From: Planctomycetota bacterium
GTDB taxonomy: Bacteria; Planctomycetota; UBA8742; UBA2392
Length of the DNA stretch: 32,766 nucleotides
NCBI GenBank assembly: GCA_020425695.1
Contig: JAGQRE010000033.1
Location: 1-32,766, forward strand
Direction: 5' to 3'
The translations under genes were made by a program, and so were the position numbers. The notes under the pieces were generated by a model that saw only the letters and a list, made by a program, of their open reading frames with translations, was not told where the DNA came from and did no database searches. How positions within the stretch are numbered: position 1 is the first letter of the stretch; the number at the start of each line of letters is the position of its first letter. Shown one piece after another: positions 8,494-16,702 of the stretch.

Positions 8494-11301
8494 TTAGCCT
8501 TCTTCCGGTGTTTCCTCGGGTGTGTCTTCCGGCTGCTCGGGATCGTGCTTGACTTCGGACTTCACGCTGCCGTCCGGGTTCCATTCTTTCCACGTGCCGA
8601 TCTTCTTGCCTTCCGCATCGTAGTGGTACTCGAACTTCTTTGTGCCGTCTTCGTACCAGCCGGACCAGTCACCAGTGTTTACACCCTTCGCGTAGCTGGA
8701 TTCTGACTTGAGTTGCCCGCCCGGATACCACTCCTTCTGCGCACCGTCGCGGGCCCCTTGATCGTCGTAGTTCAGTTCATAGAGCAACTCTCCGTCCGCA
8801 CCCCACTGCGTGTAGCTGCCGACACGCTGGCCTTCCTTGAATGTGGCCTTGACCGACTGTGTGCCGTCCTCGAACCAGGACTCATAGCTGCCGTCCAGCC
8901 TTCCTTCAGCGTAGTTCGCGTCACTGTGCCGCGACCCATTTGTATGCCAGGTTCGGCTGGTACCGTGCTGAATACCGTCCTTGTAGAATTTTTCGGACAG
9001 CATCTGTCCTGCGTCATTCCATGTACGTAGTGCGCCTTCGTATTTTCCATCCGCATTGTAGTTGGTTTCGGACACGACAAGTGTGCCGTCGACGGCGAAC
9101 GTTTTCCAACTGCCGGTCTTGTTCCCGCTTGTGTACGACCCGCTCTGCGCCAGCGTTCCGTCTTCGCGATACTTGCTGTAGTCACCGTTGAGGACGTTGG
9201 CGGTAAAAGTTGCGGTCTCTTTCAACGTCCCATCGGCGTAGTAATACGACCAAAGGCCTTCCCGTGAAGTGTCGTACACTTCACCCTTCGCACCGAGTGT
9301 GCCGTCGGAATAGAACTGTTCGTACAGGCCTGCGCCTTTGCCGTTGATAACTCTCATGCGCTGCGTGTGAGTTGTCGCGCCGACCGGAAAGCCGAGCCAG
9401 ATGCCGTTGGGTTGCAGTGGGTCGATCTCGACGTCTGAGGGAACATCTGTGAGTGCTGACTCGCGCGTGACCTTGCCCTTGTAGTTGCCGCTTGAGTCAT
9501 AGGTTTCGCGGATGATCAACTCCCCGGACTCACTGTAAAAGTCGACGTCTCCCGTCCTTTTCGACAAGCTGTACACGATCTTGTAGACGCCATGCTCCTT
9601 GATGGTGCCGTCGCTGTAGAATCGCTTGTATTCGCCGGACAGCCGTTCGTTCTGGTAGTTGTAGATGGACACGCGTGTGCCGTCAGCGTCGAAGGTTTCC
9701 CAAGTGCCATGACGACTACCTTTGTCGTACTGGCCCACAGCGCCGAGTGTCCCGTCGAGCTCGTAGTAGCTCCAGGTGCCGGTCATCAGACCGTTGGCGT
9801 AGGAGCCCTCAGCGATCAACGTTCCATCGATACTCCACTTCCAGGGACCCGACCTGCTGCCATTTTCAAACTTGCCTTCACCGATTATCTGCTTCTGAAG
9901 AACTGGGGGCCAATGTGAGAGCATCACGCCGCCGTTGGATAAGGTCTTCCAGGTCCCGACGGCTTTGCCTTCTTCGTAGGTACCCGACGTCGTGATGTTG
10001 CCGTCTTTGTCCTCAATCGTGTACTTACCGTGCAGGAGACCACTCTTGTTGTAGGTTGTGATCGTTTTGGCCCCGGCAGGTGAGACATATAGCCACTCGC
10101 CGACCAGTTTGCCGTTCTGGTAGTTGCCCTTTGAAACAACATTGCCACTTGGATCGCGTGAGACATACAGCCCGTGGTACCCGCCTTCTGGCCCCTTCGG
10201 TCCGTATCCGTATTCGTACTCGTAGCCCGAAGTGCTCCATTCTTTCCAACGTCCGGTGTCGGTGCCGTCTGTCTTCTGGCCTTCGCGGATCTTCCTGCCG
10301 TCCCGGTTGTACTGAATGAACGGACCAGTCTGGGCTCCATGTTCGTACCACGTGTCGAACACGCGGTAGCCCTCTGTTCTTGAATAAAGGCTCTGCCAGC
10401 CGTGTGACTTGTTGTCAGAGTCGTACGACTTGATTTCAAGGCGCCCAACCGAACTTTCGTTCGTCAGCTTGCCATCATCGTCGTATCTGGGCTCTACCCA
10501 GGTGACGGCGTCCCCCGCGCGGTTGCCGTTTTCGTACTTGTAGAAATAGGTGAGTTGCCCGTCCTTGTTATAGCCTCGTGCCCACATTCGATACGATGTA
10601 CTGCCTTGCGCAGTGTACTCCGAGCGATCAATGATCCACCCGCTTGCGTCCCAGGTGTTCCAAACACCGGTGGCTGGCCCGTTGCTGTATTGACCAGCAC
10701 CCTTGACGTTGCCCTCGTCGAACAACGCATAGGGACCATCCAGAGAGCCCATGTTGTAGCAGCTGATCGACAGCAGGCTGCCGTCTTCGTTGTAATAGAT
10801 TGCGGGGCCGTGAAGCTGGCCGTCGCGAAAGTAGCACTTGGCGTACAGAGCGCCGTTGCTGTTGTACGTGGCAGTCCCGTATCCGTGAGCCTTCCAGCCC
10901 CCGTTTGACAGCGTTGTGCTTTCGACTTTCAAAGACGCCTTGCCGTTCGACCACGACTCGCTGGTCTTTACGTTCTGCATGGCGTGGGGTTTGCCAGGGA
11001 CGAACGCCGGCGAAAGGTTGTTTCGCCACTTTGCCACCGGGCCATCCATGAACTCGCCGAATGTCGGGCGCTGGTAATCTGCCTGATCAATGGACTCGCG
11101 TTCCATCGCCTGCCAGACGCGCTCGGGTGGTTTGGACTTGTCGAGTTGGGGAGGAACCGCTTCCGGTTCCGGGTCAGGCTCCGGCTCCGGTTGGTACTGC
11201 GGCTCCGGTTCGGGTTCCGGTTCGTAGCGTTTTGGCGTGGATTCACACGCTGCGAGCGCCAGAACTGAACTTGCCAGCATGCCGATAATCAATCGATTCA
11301 T
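8494..11301 (-). CDS. Giant MORN/YwqK-like repeat lipoprotein
   Basis: A 935-residue protein with a lipoprotein signal (lipobox LAAC, Cys19), followed by a Glu-Pro-rich spacer (residues about 26-50) likely to span periplasm or cell wall. Almost the whole remainder is tandem beta-hairpin repeats of the MORN_2/YwqK type: units with Y.DGTL or NGAL, then G.W..Y or GTWK, e.g. SYTSGNKTGSWKTFAVDGTL. Some units share near-identical hinges (GTWKTL, GTWETF, GTWKEW). The C-terminus is acidic (PEQPEDTPEETPEEG). Database entries often call such proteins 'toxin-antitoxin YwqK family antitoxin', but there is no toxin neighbour and the signal is for export. It likely acts as a surface or periplasmic scaffold; function is unknown. 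A 62-base gap separates it from the methyltransferase gene upstream. Confidence 0.85.
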   Translation of the reverse strand: MNRLIIGMLASSVLALAACESTPKRYEPEPEPEPQYQPEPEPDPEPEAVPPQLDKSKPPERVWQAMERESIDQADYQRPTFGEFMDGPVAKWRNNLSPAFVPGKPHAMQNVKTSESWSNGKASLKVESTTLSNGGWKAHGYGTATYNSNGALYAKCYFRDGQLHGPAIYYNEDGSLLSISCYNMGSLDGPYALFDEGNVKGAGQYSNGPATGVWNTWDASGWIIDRSEYTAQGSTSYRMWARGYNKDGQLTYFYKYENGNRAGDAVTWVEPRYDDDGKLTNESSVGRLEIKSYDSDNKSHGWQSLYSRTEGYRVFDTWYEHGAQTGPFIQYNRDGRKIREGQKTDGTDTGRWKEWSTSGYEYEYGYGPKGPEGGYHGLYVSRDPSGNVVSKGNYQNGKLVGEWLYVSPAGAKTITTYNKSGLLHGKYTIEDKDGNITTSGTYEEGKAVGTWKTLSNGGVMLSHWPPVLQKQIIGEGKFENGSRSGPWKWSIDGTLIAEGSYANGLMTGTWSYYELDGTLGAVGQYDKGSRHGTWETFDADGTRVSIYNYQNERLSGEYKRFYSDGTIKEHGVYKIVYSLSKRTGDVDFYSESGELIIRETYDSSGNYKGKVTRESALTDVPSDVEIDPLQPNGIWLGFPVGATTHTQRMRVINGKGAGLYEQFYSDGTLGAKGEVYDTSREGLWSYYYADGTLKETATFTANVLNGDYSKYREDGTLAQSGSYTSGNKTGSWKTFAVDGTLVVSETNYNADGKYEGALRTWNDAGQMLSEKFYKDGIQHGTSRTWHTNGSRHSDANYAEGRLDGSYESWFEDGTQSVKATFKEGQRVGSYTQWGADGELLYELNYDDQGARDGAQKEWYPGGQLKSESSYAKGVNTGDWSGWYEDGTKKFEYHYDAEGKKIGTWKEWNPDGSVKSEVKHDPEQPEDTPEETPEEG

Positions 11302-11363
11302 GATCTTCCCTTGTGCGTTCGCGGCAGTTTACGAACACCAAAACTGGGAAGCAATAAAATGGG

Positions 11364-12161
11364 CTATTGGCCATGCCCGGCCTGGTAGCGGTATGCGATG
11401 AGGATACTGGCGGCCACGGCTGCGTTCAGACTCTCGACTTTGTCGGTTTGCGGGATGCCAACCTGGATGACTTCATGGTCTTTCCAGAAGGGCTGTACGC
11501 CTTCGCTTTCGCCGCCGATGATGAAGGCCGTCTTCGGTGGGTAGCTGATCGTGAATGCGTTCTGCCCCTGGGTGCCTGTCACGTAAGGCCAGACACCTGC
11601 GTCCGTCAATTTCCGCATCGCGTCTTCGGGTGTCAGGTCATCAAACACGGGGACATGAAATATGCCGCCCATGCTGGCGCGGACGCCCTTGTGGTTGTAG
11701 GCATCGACGCAGCCCTTCAGAAGCAGCAATCCGCCGCAATCAAAGGCTGCCGCCTGGCGCACGATCGTTCCGAGGTTTCCGGGGTCGCGCAGGTTGTCGA
11801 GAACCAGCAGTGTGAGTTGCGGCTTCTGAAGCAACGGCTCAAGCTCGTAGGCCGGGATCCCGAACACGGCGAGAATGCCTTGGCTGTTTACGGTGTCGCT
11901 GGCGGTCATGAATTCGCCGCTGTCGGTCTCGAAGACTTCGACTCCTTCCTGACGGCAGCGCTCAAGCAGCGCTTCGACTTTCTCACGTGTGCTGTCGATC
12001 AGGTCCGGGCAGTACATGACGTAGCGCGGGAAGACGTCGGCCTTGAAGCCTTCTTCGATCAGCAAAGGGCCTTCGGCGACGAACAGCCCTTGCTCTTCTC
12101 GGGACTTACGCAGTTTCAGCGCACGGAGTTGTTTGGCGCGGGATTTCGGCAGCGCATTCAT
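11364..12161 (-). CDS. TrmH/SpoU-family RNA 2'-O-ribose methyltransferase
   Basis: SAM-dependent 2'-O-methylation of rRNA or tRNA by a trefoil-knot SPOUT enzyme. Numbered from the ATG used here (265 residues): N-terminal substrate-binding domain with REEQGLFVAEGPLLIEE (21-37); motif 1 LDNLRDPGNLGTIVR (121-135) with Asn123 and Arg135; motif 2 IIGGESEG (214-221); motif 3 IPQTDKVESLNAAVAAS (236-252). The frame extends 12 codons upstream to a TTG at 12197, but the ATG gives the normal family N-terminus (SKAKQLRALK-type). No clear Shine-Dalgarno precedes it. It is the last gene of a three-gene minus-strand operon. It resembles RlmB/TsnR-like enzymes; the target nucleotide cannot be assigned. Confidence 0.92.
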   Translation of the reverse strand: MNALPKSRAKQLRALKLRKSREEQGLFVAEGPLLIEEGFKADVFPRYVMYCPDLIDSTREKVEALLERCRQEGVEVFETDSGEFMTASDTVNSQGILAVFGIPAYELEPLLQKPQLTLLVLDNLRDPGNLGTIVRQAAAFDCGGLLLLKGCVDAYNHKGVRASMGGIFHVPVFDDLTPEDAMRKLTDAGVWPYVTGTQGQNAFTISYPPKTAFIIGGESEGVQPFWKDHEVIQVGIPQTDKVESLNAAVAASILIAYRYQAGHGQ

Positions 12162-12209
12162 ACAGGCGGTATCTATCAGGCGTGGGGGATGCGGCAAGTG
12201 TGCGGCGAG

Positions 12210-12674
12210 CTAGCTTGTTTCGTCGTTCGCGGAGTCCGCCACGACGTTCTCTTCTTCTGTGTCGTCCGACTTCGGCTTTGGATGCTCACCGGTGATCGGC
12301 TGCGGCGTCATTTCCGGCTCAGCATGGAGAATGATCTCAAGCGCACGACGAATGTCTTCCACCTGATCCAGCAGAAGTTTCGGGTGGGCGAGGGTTGGTT
12401 CAAGGGGCAGTTTTTCGTCCCAAAGGCGCTTGGTCATCATGGCCATGTGTGCGCACAGAACGGTCTCAAGCGAGTTTAGCCAGGCGATCACCCAAGCTCG
12501 AAAGGCCTGCTGGTCATATTCGGCGTTCAGCTTGCCACGTGGGTTCACGATGTGATCAAGGCGAACCATCTTCAGGGTTTCGATGGTCTCTTCGGCAACC
12601 AACCCTCTAAGCTTCAGGATATGCTGCCTGAGCTCTTCGTCGTCGATTTCAGGAATGGGCAGCCGGTCACTCAT
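12210..12674 (-). CDS. Conserved-looking hypothetical protein in methyltransferase operon
   Basis: A 154-residue soluble, helix-rich protein that I do not recognise. No signal peptide or membrane segment. The central part is hydrophobic-helical with conserved-type residues (AFRAWVIAWLNSLETVLCAHMAMMTKRLWDEKLP), and a second helix follows (LLLDQVEDIRRALEIILH). The acidic C-terminal tail (DDTEEENVVADSANDETS) is likely disordered. Its ATG lies 8 bases beyond the stop of the HTH gene upstream, with GAGGA 12 bases before the start, so translation is probably coupled. It may be a partner of the HTH protein; that is inference from position only. Confidence 0.75.
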   Translation of the reverse strand: MSDRLPIPEIDDEELRQHILKLRGLVAEETIETLKMVRLDHIVNPRGKLNAEYDQQAFRAWVIAWLNSLETVLCAHMAMMTKRLWDEKLPLEPTLAHPKLLLDQVEDIRRALEIILHAEPEMTPQPITGEHPKPKSDDTEEENVVADSANDETS

Positions 12675-12682
12675 GTGTCGCG

Positions 12683-13300
12683 TTATTCCTCTTCTTCTGC
12701 CTTGCCGCGCTTCTTGCCATTCGATTCTTTGTCGGTTTTCTCGATGTCGTAGGCGCCTTCTTCACAGGCCACGATAAAGTGTTCCAGGCGTCCTTTCAGG
12801 CGGTCCCAGTCCTTGCGCAGGTTCTTTGCTTCTGATTCGTCAATCCGTCCGTCGTCCGTCAGTGACTTTTCGGCAAGTTGCATCAGGTCGGCGAACTCGT
12901 TTAACGCACCAACGGTTGCCGTCACGAAGCTATGCCCGACTTTACCTTGCAGCATTGGGTTGGACGTGTAGTAGCCTCGGGCAATCCGGCACAGGAACTG
13001 GATGACTTCGATATCTTCACTCAGGTGGAAGATTGTAACGAGCTTGTCTAGTGGGTTGCGGGCACCACTGGCGGCAGGGTTCTTCTTTGTGCGCGGTGGC
13101 TGGGTCCACTTGTAGACCAGGCTCAGGCTTACATCCAATGCCCTGGCAACGCGTTTGGGCCCTGCGCGATCGACCGCTTGTTTCAGGATTTTGTGCGTGT
13201 CGTCAAGCAGGTCTTCAAGGACCTGTTCGTCGGCCTGCATTTCTTCTGCGAGCAGTTCTTGCTCAGACGACGTATCTTTGCTGGCGCTTGACTTGGCCAT
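12683..13300 (-). CDS. Helix-turn-helix protein resembling YdaS/CII-type regulators
   Basis: A 205-residue cytosolic protein. An acidic helical N-terminus (residues 1-38) is followed by a helix-turn-helix at about 40-68 (AVDRAGPKRVARALDVSLSLVYKW) of the YdaS/phage-CII kind, in which the second helix recognises DNA. The middle (about 85-125) is a conserved-looking helical block (LDKLVTIFHLSEDIEVIQFLCRIARGYY). The C-terminal half contains KNLRKDWDRLKGRLEHFIVACEEGAYDIEK and ends in a Lys/Glu tail. It is first in the operon with the unknown protein and the RNA methyltransferase, and divergent from mtnA, so autoregulation from the shared 76-base gap is plausible. No phage genes are nearby. Confidence 0.75.
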   Translation of the reverse strand: MAKSSASKDTSSEQELLAEEMQADEQVLEDLLDDTHKILKQAVDRAGPKRVARALDVSLSLVYKWTQPPRTKKNPAASGARNPLDKLVTIFHLSEDIEVIQFLCRIARGYYTSNPMLQGKVGHSFVTATVGALNEFADLMQLAEKSLTDDGRIDESEAKNLRKDWDRLKGRLEHFIVACEEGAYDIEKTDKESNGKKRGKAEEEE

Positions 13301-13376
13301 ATGCGTACCCTGCCCGAGTTATACAAAGTGACTTACACAATATAGTTTCCGGGCCGGCAAAACACAGGACAGGCAA
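13301..13376. promoter_or_regulatory. AT-rich divergent promoter region between HTH gene and mtnA
   Basis: The 76-base gap contains a locally AT-rich stretch (13319-13349). It holds a TATAGT hexamer at 13341-13346 usable as a -10 for mtnA and a TATAAC hexamer (complement of 13318-13323) usable for the minus-strand operon. No convincing -35 boxes are seen at 16-18 base spacing, so the assignment rests on position and composition. Confidence 0.35.
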
Positions 13377-14366
13377 ATGGCACTACCAAAGACCGTAGAC
13401 TGGCAGGGTGACGCGCTTACCGGGCGGATGGTCATCATTGAGCAAACCAAGCTGCCCCACAAGCTTGAGCTGCTTGAGTTGACCGAGCTGGACCCGACGA
13501 TTGAAGCCATCGCGCGTCTGGCGGTACGTGGCGCCCCGGCGCTCGGGGTTGCAGGTGCGTACGGCGCGGTGCTGGCGCTGCGCACAGGACAGGGCAATGC
13601 AGGGTTGGACCGCTTGGCAAACGCACGACCTACAGCGGTGAACCTTGGCTGGGCCGTTGATCGTGTTAGTCGCGCGGCTGAGGGTGACCCTGAACGGGCA
13701 TTGATTGAAGCCAAAGCAATTCACGCCGATGATGTCAGAACCTGCCGTGCCATTGGCGAGCACGGGGCTGCCTTGATTGAGGAAGGCTTCGGCGTGTTGA
13801 CGCACTGCAACGCAGGCGCATTGGCGACCGGCGGCATGGGGACGGCCTTGGCGCCTATGTACGTCGCTCATGAGCAAGGGCGCAAATTTCGTGTGTTTGC
13901 GGACGAAACCCGACCGCTGCTCCAGGGGGCGCGGTTGACCAGCTTCGAGCTTTCAGAGAACGGCGTCGATGTGACCGTGATTGCCGATTCCATGTCGCCG
14001 GTCGTTATGCGTGAAGGGAAGCTGAATCTCGTGATTACCGGAGCCGACCGTGTGGCGCGAAATGGCGACGCGGCGAACAAGATCGGGACCTACGGCGTGG
14101 CGTTGCATGCCCGTACGCACGGGCTGCCGTTTTACATCGCAGCCCCCAAGAGTACGTTTGATGCCAATCTCGAAAGCGGCGCGGGCATACCTATTGAAGA
14201 ACGAAATCCGGATGAACTCCGTTTGCTGGGTGACTCGCAGACAGCGCCACCGGGGGTCAAGGTTTACAACCCGGCCTTTGACGTCACACCGGCAGAGTTG
14301 ATCGCAGGGTACATCACCGAAGACGGCATCCTGAACTCAGACGAGCTGGCGGACTGGCTGAAATAG
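13377..14366 (+). CDS. mtnA: S-methyl-5-thioribose-1-phosphate isomerase
   Basis: Methionine salvage: converts 5-methylthioribose-1-phosphate to 5-methylthioribulose-1-phosphate. The 329-residue protein has the full set of MtnA signatures of the eIF-2B-alpha/beta/delta fold: RGAPALGVAGAYG (51-63), HCNAGALATGG with catalytic Cys144 (143-153), ADETRPLLQGARLTS (175-189), and GADRVARNGDAANKIGTYG (222-240) with catalytic Asp224. The IAAPKSTFD substrate loop comes later. AGGACAGG lies just before the ATG. No other methionine-salvage gene is adjacent. A 6-bp hairpin at 14374-14389 follows the stop and abuts the tRNA promoter. Confidence 0.96.
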   Translation: MALPKTVDWQGDALTGRMVIIEQTKLPHKLELLELTELDPTIEAIARLAVRGAPALGVAGAYGAVLALRTGQGNAGLDRLANARPTAVNLGWAVDRVSRAAEGDPERALIEAKAIHADDVRTCRAIGEHGAALIEEGFGVLTHCNAGALATGGMGTALAPMYVAHEQGRKFRVFADETRPLLQGARLTSFELSENGVDVTVIADSMSPVVMREGKLNLVITGADRVARNGDAANKIGTYGVALHARTHGLPFYIAAPKSTFDANLESGAGIPIEERNPDELRLLGDSQTAPPGVKVYNPAFDVTPAELIAGYITEDGILNSDELADWLK

Positions 14367-14389
14367 CTTAGATGGACGCTCTCGCGTCC

Positions 14390-14418
14390 TTGACGCTGCA
14401 ACAGCGGTGCGTTAGCTT
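14390..14418 (+). promoter_or_regulatory. Probable sigma-70-type promoter of tRNA-Pro
   Basis: TTGACG (14390-14395) is followed after 16 bases by TTAGCT (14412-14417), or after 17 by TAGCTT. The tRNA begins 11 bases after the -10 region, so transcription would start almost at its 5' end. The -35 is good and the -10 is weak. Confidence 0.5.
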
Positions 14419-14428
14419 TCCGACGGAT

Positions 14429-14505
14429 CGGGGCGTAGCGCAGACTGGTAGCGCGCTTCCTTGGGGTGGAAGAGGTCGTGAGTTCAAATCTCATCGCCCC
14501 GACCA
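14429..14505 (+). tRNA. tRNA-Pro (anticodon GGG)
   Basis: A complete 77-base cloverleaf. The acceptor stem CGGGGCG pairs with CGCCCCG, then discriminator A and an encoded CCA. The D arm is GCGC...GCGC. The anticodon stem CTTCC/GGAAG encloses loop TTGGGGT, with GGG at 14463-14465 and G37 as expected for proline. The T arm is GTGAG-TTCAAAT-CTCAT. The 3' end also forms part of the inverted repeat at 14499-14546. Confidence 0.96.
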
Positions 14506-14546
14506 ATGAGAAAGCTCGGCGAAAGCCGAGCTTTCTCATTGGTCGG
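14499..14546 (+). terminator. 22-bp perfect inverted repeat overlapping the tRNA-Pro 3' end
   Basis: Arms 14499-14520 and 14525-14546 are perfectly complementary around a GAAA tetraloop. The left arm begins inside the tRNA acceptor stem (CCGACCA) and continues through the trailer, so the right arm is antisense to the mature 3' end. No U-tract follows. It most likely ends tRNA transcription or blocks 3' trimming, but the overlap means the hairpin competes with the acceptor stem in the precursor. Confidence 0.7.
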
Positions 14547-14591
14547 TCGCAAGGAACCTCAGTCCGGTGGACTGGGGTAACGCGCCAGCAC
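14518..14591 (+). repeat. Structured 74-bp direct repeat, copy 1
   Basis: Starts in the loop region of the tRNA trailer hairpin and runs GGCGAAAGCC - GAGCTTTCTCATTGG - TCGGTCGCAAGG - hairpin CAGTCC-GGT-GGACTG - ACGCGCCAGCAC. It is repeated 112 bases later with 64 of 74 positions identical. No open frame crosses both copies convincingly. Confidence 0.8.
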
Positions 14592-14629
14592 GTGGAAGTT
14601 GCGCTACGCAAGTGGGCTCCGGGGAGACA

Positions 14630-14703
14630 GGCGAAAGCCGAGCTTTCTTATTGGTCGGTCGCAAGAAGTTCCAGTCCTGTGGACTGGAGCGACGCGCCAG
14701 CAC
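14630..14703 (+). repeat. Structured 74-bp direct repeat, copy 2
   Basis: Same length and module order as copy 1. Most differences cluster in and around the second hairpin, which is kept as CCAGTCC-TGT-GGACTGG (7 bp) by paired changes. This copy keeps the segment complementary to the tRNA-Pro trailer but lacks the left arm of the long palindrome. The 38-base spacer between copies contains a small TTGCG-CTA-CGCAA hairpin. Confidence 0.8.
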
Positions 14704-14776
14704 CAACACGAACGTCTTCCGGTCTGGTTGATCTTCTCTATCCTTAGGACCTCGGGACATGTTGAGAGAATTTGCC

Positions 14777-15352
14777 ATGAAGCCAGTCATCGTCAGCCTG
14801 CTTCTCTGTGTATCACTGCTCGCGGCAGCGTGCGGCGGTGGGAACAACACCGCTGATAACTCGGGAGGGGAAGCGAAATTCATTCCAGACATCAGCACTC
14901 CGGAAGGTGCGACTGAGGTTTACGCCCGGGGCATTGAAACCAGCAACATGTCGTTGATCGAGATGGTCGTCCTTGACGACGAGCGTGAGTTTGTGATCGA
15001 GCAGTTCCAGAAGAACTTCGCTGAGACCGCGAAGCGCGGGATTGAATGGAAGCTGGAGTTCAAAGACGCCACCATGCTTGATGACAACACAGTCTACTCG
15101 CACGCCACCTACATCATGTTGAAGGACGGGAAGCCGACGGGAGAACGTCAGGTCGGCTGGGTCGTTTTCATCAAGGGCGAGGATGGTAACTGGCGCTTCA
15201 GCCGCAGGCGCTCGAAGGTCCTGACGGACGAGATGAACAAGGCCGAAACACCCGGCGGGAACGGCGAATCAACACCCGGCGATGGTGAGAAAAGCCCCGG
15301 CAACCAGCCGGACGAGGCGCTCGCCAATGAGCCATCTGGCTCGGACGGTTAG
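14777..15352 (+). CDS. Lipoprotein with NTF2/DUF4878-like pattern
   Basis: A 191-residue predicted lipoprotein: hydrophobic signal with lipobox LAAAC (Cys19), then GGGNN spacer. The folded part (about 35-155) opens with STPEGATEVYARGIETSNMSLIEM and contains a helix-then-beta pattern (VVFIKGEDGNWRFSRRR), resembling lumazine-binding/NTF2-like domains of the DUF4878 type. This is a weak fold-level match. The C-terminal ~40 residues are Gly/Ser/Pro/Glu-rich and disordered. An upstream in-frame ATG at 14759 would add six residues ahead of the signal. The ATG at 14777 with GAGAG about 10 bases upstream is preferred. Confidence 0.8.
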   Translation: MKPVIVSLLLCVSLLAAACGGGNNTADNSGGEAKFIPDISTPEGATEVYARGIETSNMSLIEMVVLDDEREFVIEQFQKNFAETAKRGIEWKLEFKDATMLDDNTVYSHATYIMLKDGKPTGERQVGWVVFIKGEDGNWRFSRRRSKVLTDEMNKAETPGGNGESTPGDGEKSPGNQPDEALANEPSGSDG

Positions 15353-15445
15353 AAGCACAAATGTGTCGCGACTGCCAGCTACCGCAGGACCCTGATTTCC
15401 AGTGGTCTGGCAGAATTTCCAATCAAAAACTCCCATGTCGGGAAC

Positions 15446-15466
15446 ACGCGGGCCATGGGCTCGCGT
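15446..15466 (+). terminator. Weak hairpin downstream of lipoprotein gene
   Basis: A 9-bp stem with one G-U pair (arms 15446-15454 and 15458-15466, loop ATG) lies about 95 bases after the lipoprotein stop, without a U-tract. An overlapping alternative pairs CCCATG (15432) with CATGGG (15454). The rest of the 282-base gap 15353-15634 shows no gene. Confidence 0.3.
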
Positions 15467-15634
15467 TGATTCGATCATTCGAGTCTTGAAACCAACTAAC
15501 GGGGGCAGCATGGAGTGCTGGACTGTGTGGGATAGGAATTTCGATTCCCTTTCCGCAGTGGGGTGTTCACATGCACCAGGTTGCAGCCTAGAAGCAGCTA
15601 CCACGACACGAGAGAACTTACGGAGAGGACACTG

Positions 15635-16675
15635 ATGCGAATTCTGTTTTGCCTGCTGGCGCTGTTGCTGCTGGCTGCACCACTTGCAGCCGACGAGCTG
15701 ACCACGACCGACGGAGACAAACTGGTCGGCAAGTTCGTGAAGCTGGAGGGCGGCGAAGTCTACTTCAACACGAACTCGGCCGGTGAAGTGAAGGTCCCCG
15801 CGGGTAAGGTTGCCGGCGTTGTTCTTGATGAAGAACGTGATGCCAGACTGCGCCGAGAGGGAGACATCAAGAGCCAGGAGGACGTGAAAATCCTGAGCAT
15901 CGACGGCAAGCTCTACTTCCGCGACAAGGACGGCGAGCAGCTGGTTGATTTGGCGACTGTGCAAGGCATCGACGAAACCGTTCCTGATGAGCGTCCGCTG
16001 TGGGACGTCAGCGCACTCGCGGTCTTCAGTTGGACGGAAGGAAACACTCGCACCTACAGTTTGGGCTACCGCTTCGATATCAAGCGAACGACCAAGCACA
16101 ATTTCATGACGCTTTTCGGACGCGGCAGCTACTTTCAGGACCGCGAGTTGCCGGAAGACTCGGTTCGTGAACGCAAGCACCACTTCGGCTATCACTATCG
16201 CTACATCTTCGATTTCAATCTGACGATCGACGCAACAGAAGATCTGTATTTCAACGAGTTCGCCGGTTACCACTGGCGTAGCATCACAGGCGTCGGCCCC
16301 GGTTACTATCTCCTGCGCCAGGAGAAGCTGACCTGGCACGTGGGCGCCCATCTGACTTACACGTACGAAGACCAGATCGCAGGTGCGGAAGACCGAGGTT
16401 ACTTCGGCGCACGAGTGATGACTGAGTTCGACTGGAAGAGCGCCAACGACATGTTCCACGTGAACTACAAAGGCGAGCTGCTGTTTGACTTTGATGAGTC
16501 GAAGAACGTCACCGGAAACCAGTCACTGCTGCTTGAGCACAAGTTCCTGAGCTACTTCACGGCCGGGTTGTTGATTGAACACGCATGGGACAACCTGCCG
16601 CCGCCAAAGTTCAAGCATCATGATTTCCGGTTCTCGCTCGCCATCGGCTTCAGTTGGGGTGCAAGAGGCTTCTAG
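15635..16675 (+). CDS. DUF481 (YdiY-like) outer membrane beta-barrel protein
   Basis: A 346-residue exported protein: signal peptide MRILFCLLALLLLAAPLAADE, with cleavage likely after AADE or ALAA. An N-terminal beta domain follows (about 22-110) with two TTDGDKLVGKFVKLEGGEVYF/SIDGKLYFRDKDGEQL units that resemble the periplasmic part of such proteins. The C-terminal DUF481 barrel has alternating aromatic strands (SALAVFSWTEGNTRTYSLGYRF; HHFGYHYRYIFDFN; GPGYYLLR) and ends in an aromatic residue (GARGF), typical of BamA-dependent outer membrane proteins. The ATG at 15635 with GGAGAGG upstream is chosen; the frame extends 24 codons further but without a signal peptide. The substrate is unknown. 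Confidence 0.85.
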   Translation: MRILFCLLALLLLAAPLAADELTTTDGDKLVGKFVKLEGGEVYFNTNSAGEVKVPAGKVAGVVLDEERDARLRREGDIKSQEDVKILSIDGKLYFRDKDGEQLVDLATVQGIDETVPDERPLWDVSALAVFSWTEGNTRTYSLGYRFDIKRTTKHNFMTLFGRGSYFQDRELPEDSVRERKHHFGYHYRYIFDFNLTIDATEDLYFNEFAGYHWRSITGVGPGYYLLRQEKLTWHVGAHLTYTYEDQIAGAEDRGYFGARVMTEFDWKSANDMFHVNYKGELLFDFDESKNVTGNQSLLLEHKFLSYFTAGLLIEHAWDNLPPPKFKHHDFRFSLAIGFSWGARGF

Positions 16676-16702
16676 CCGGTTGCTTTGGCCACTTGTGTTA
16701 GA

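Noticed and set aside
11150-11230. Short tandem repeats suggesting a CRISPR or minisatellite
   Set aside because: They encode the Glu-Pro spacer of the repeat lipoprotein in frame; codon-level repetition explains them.
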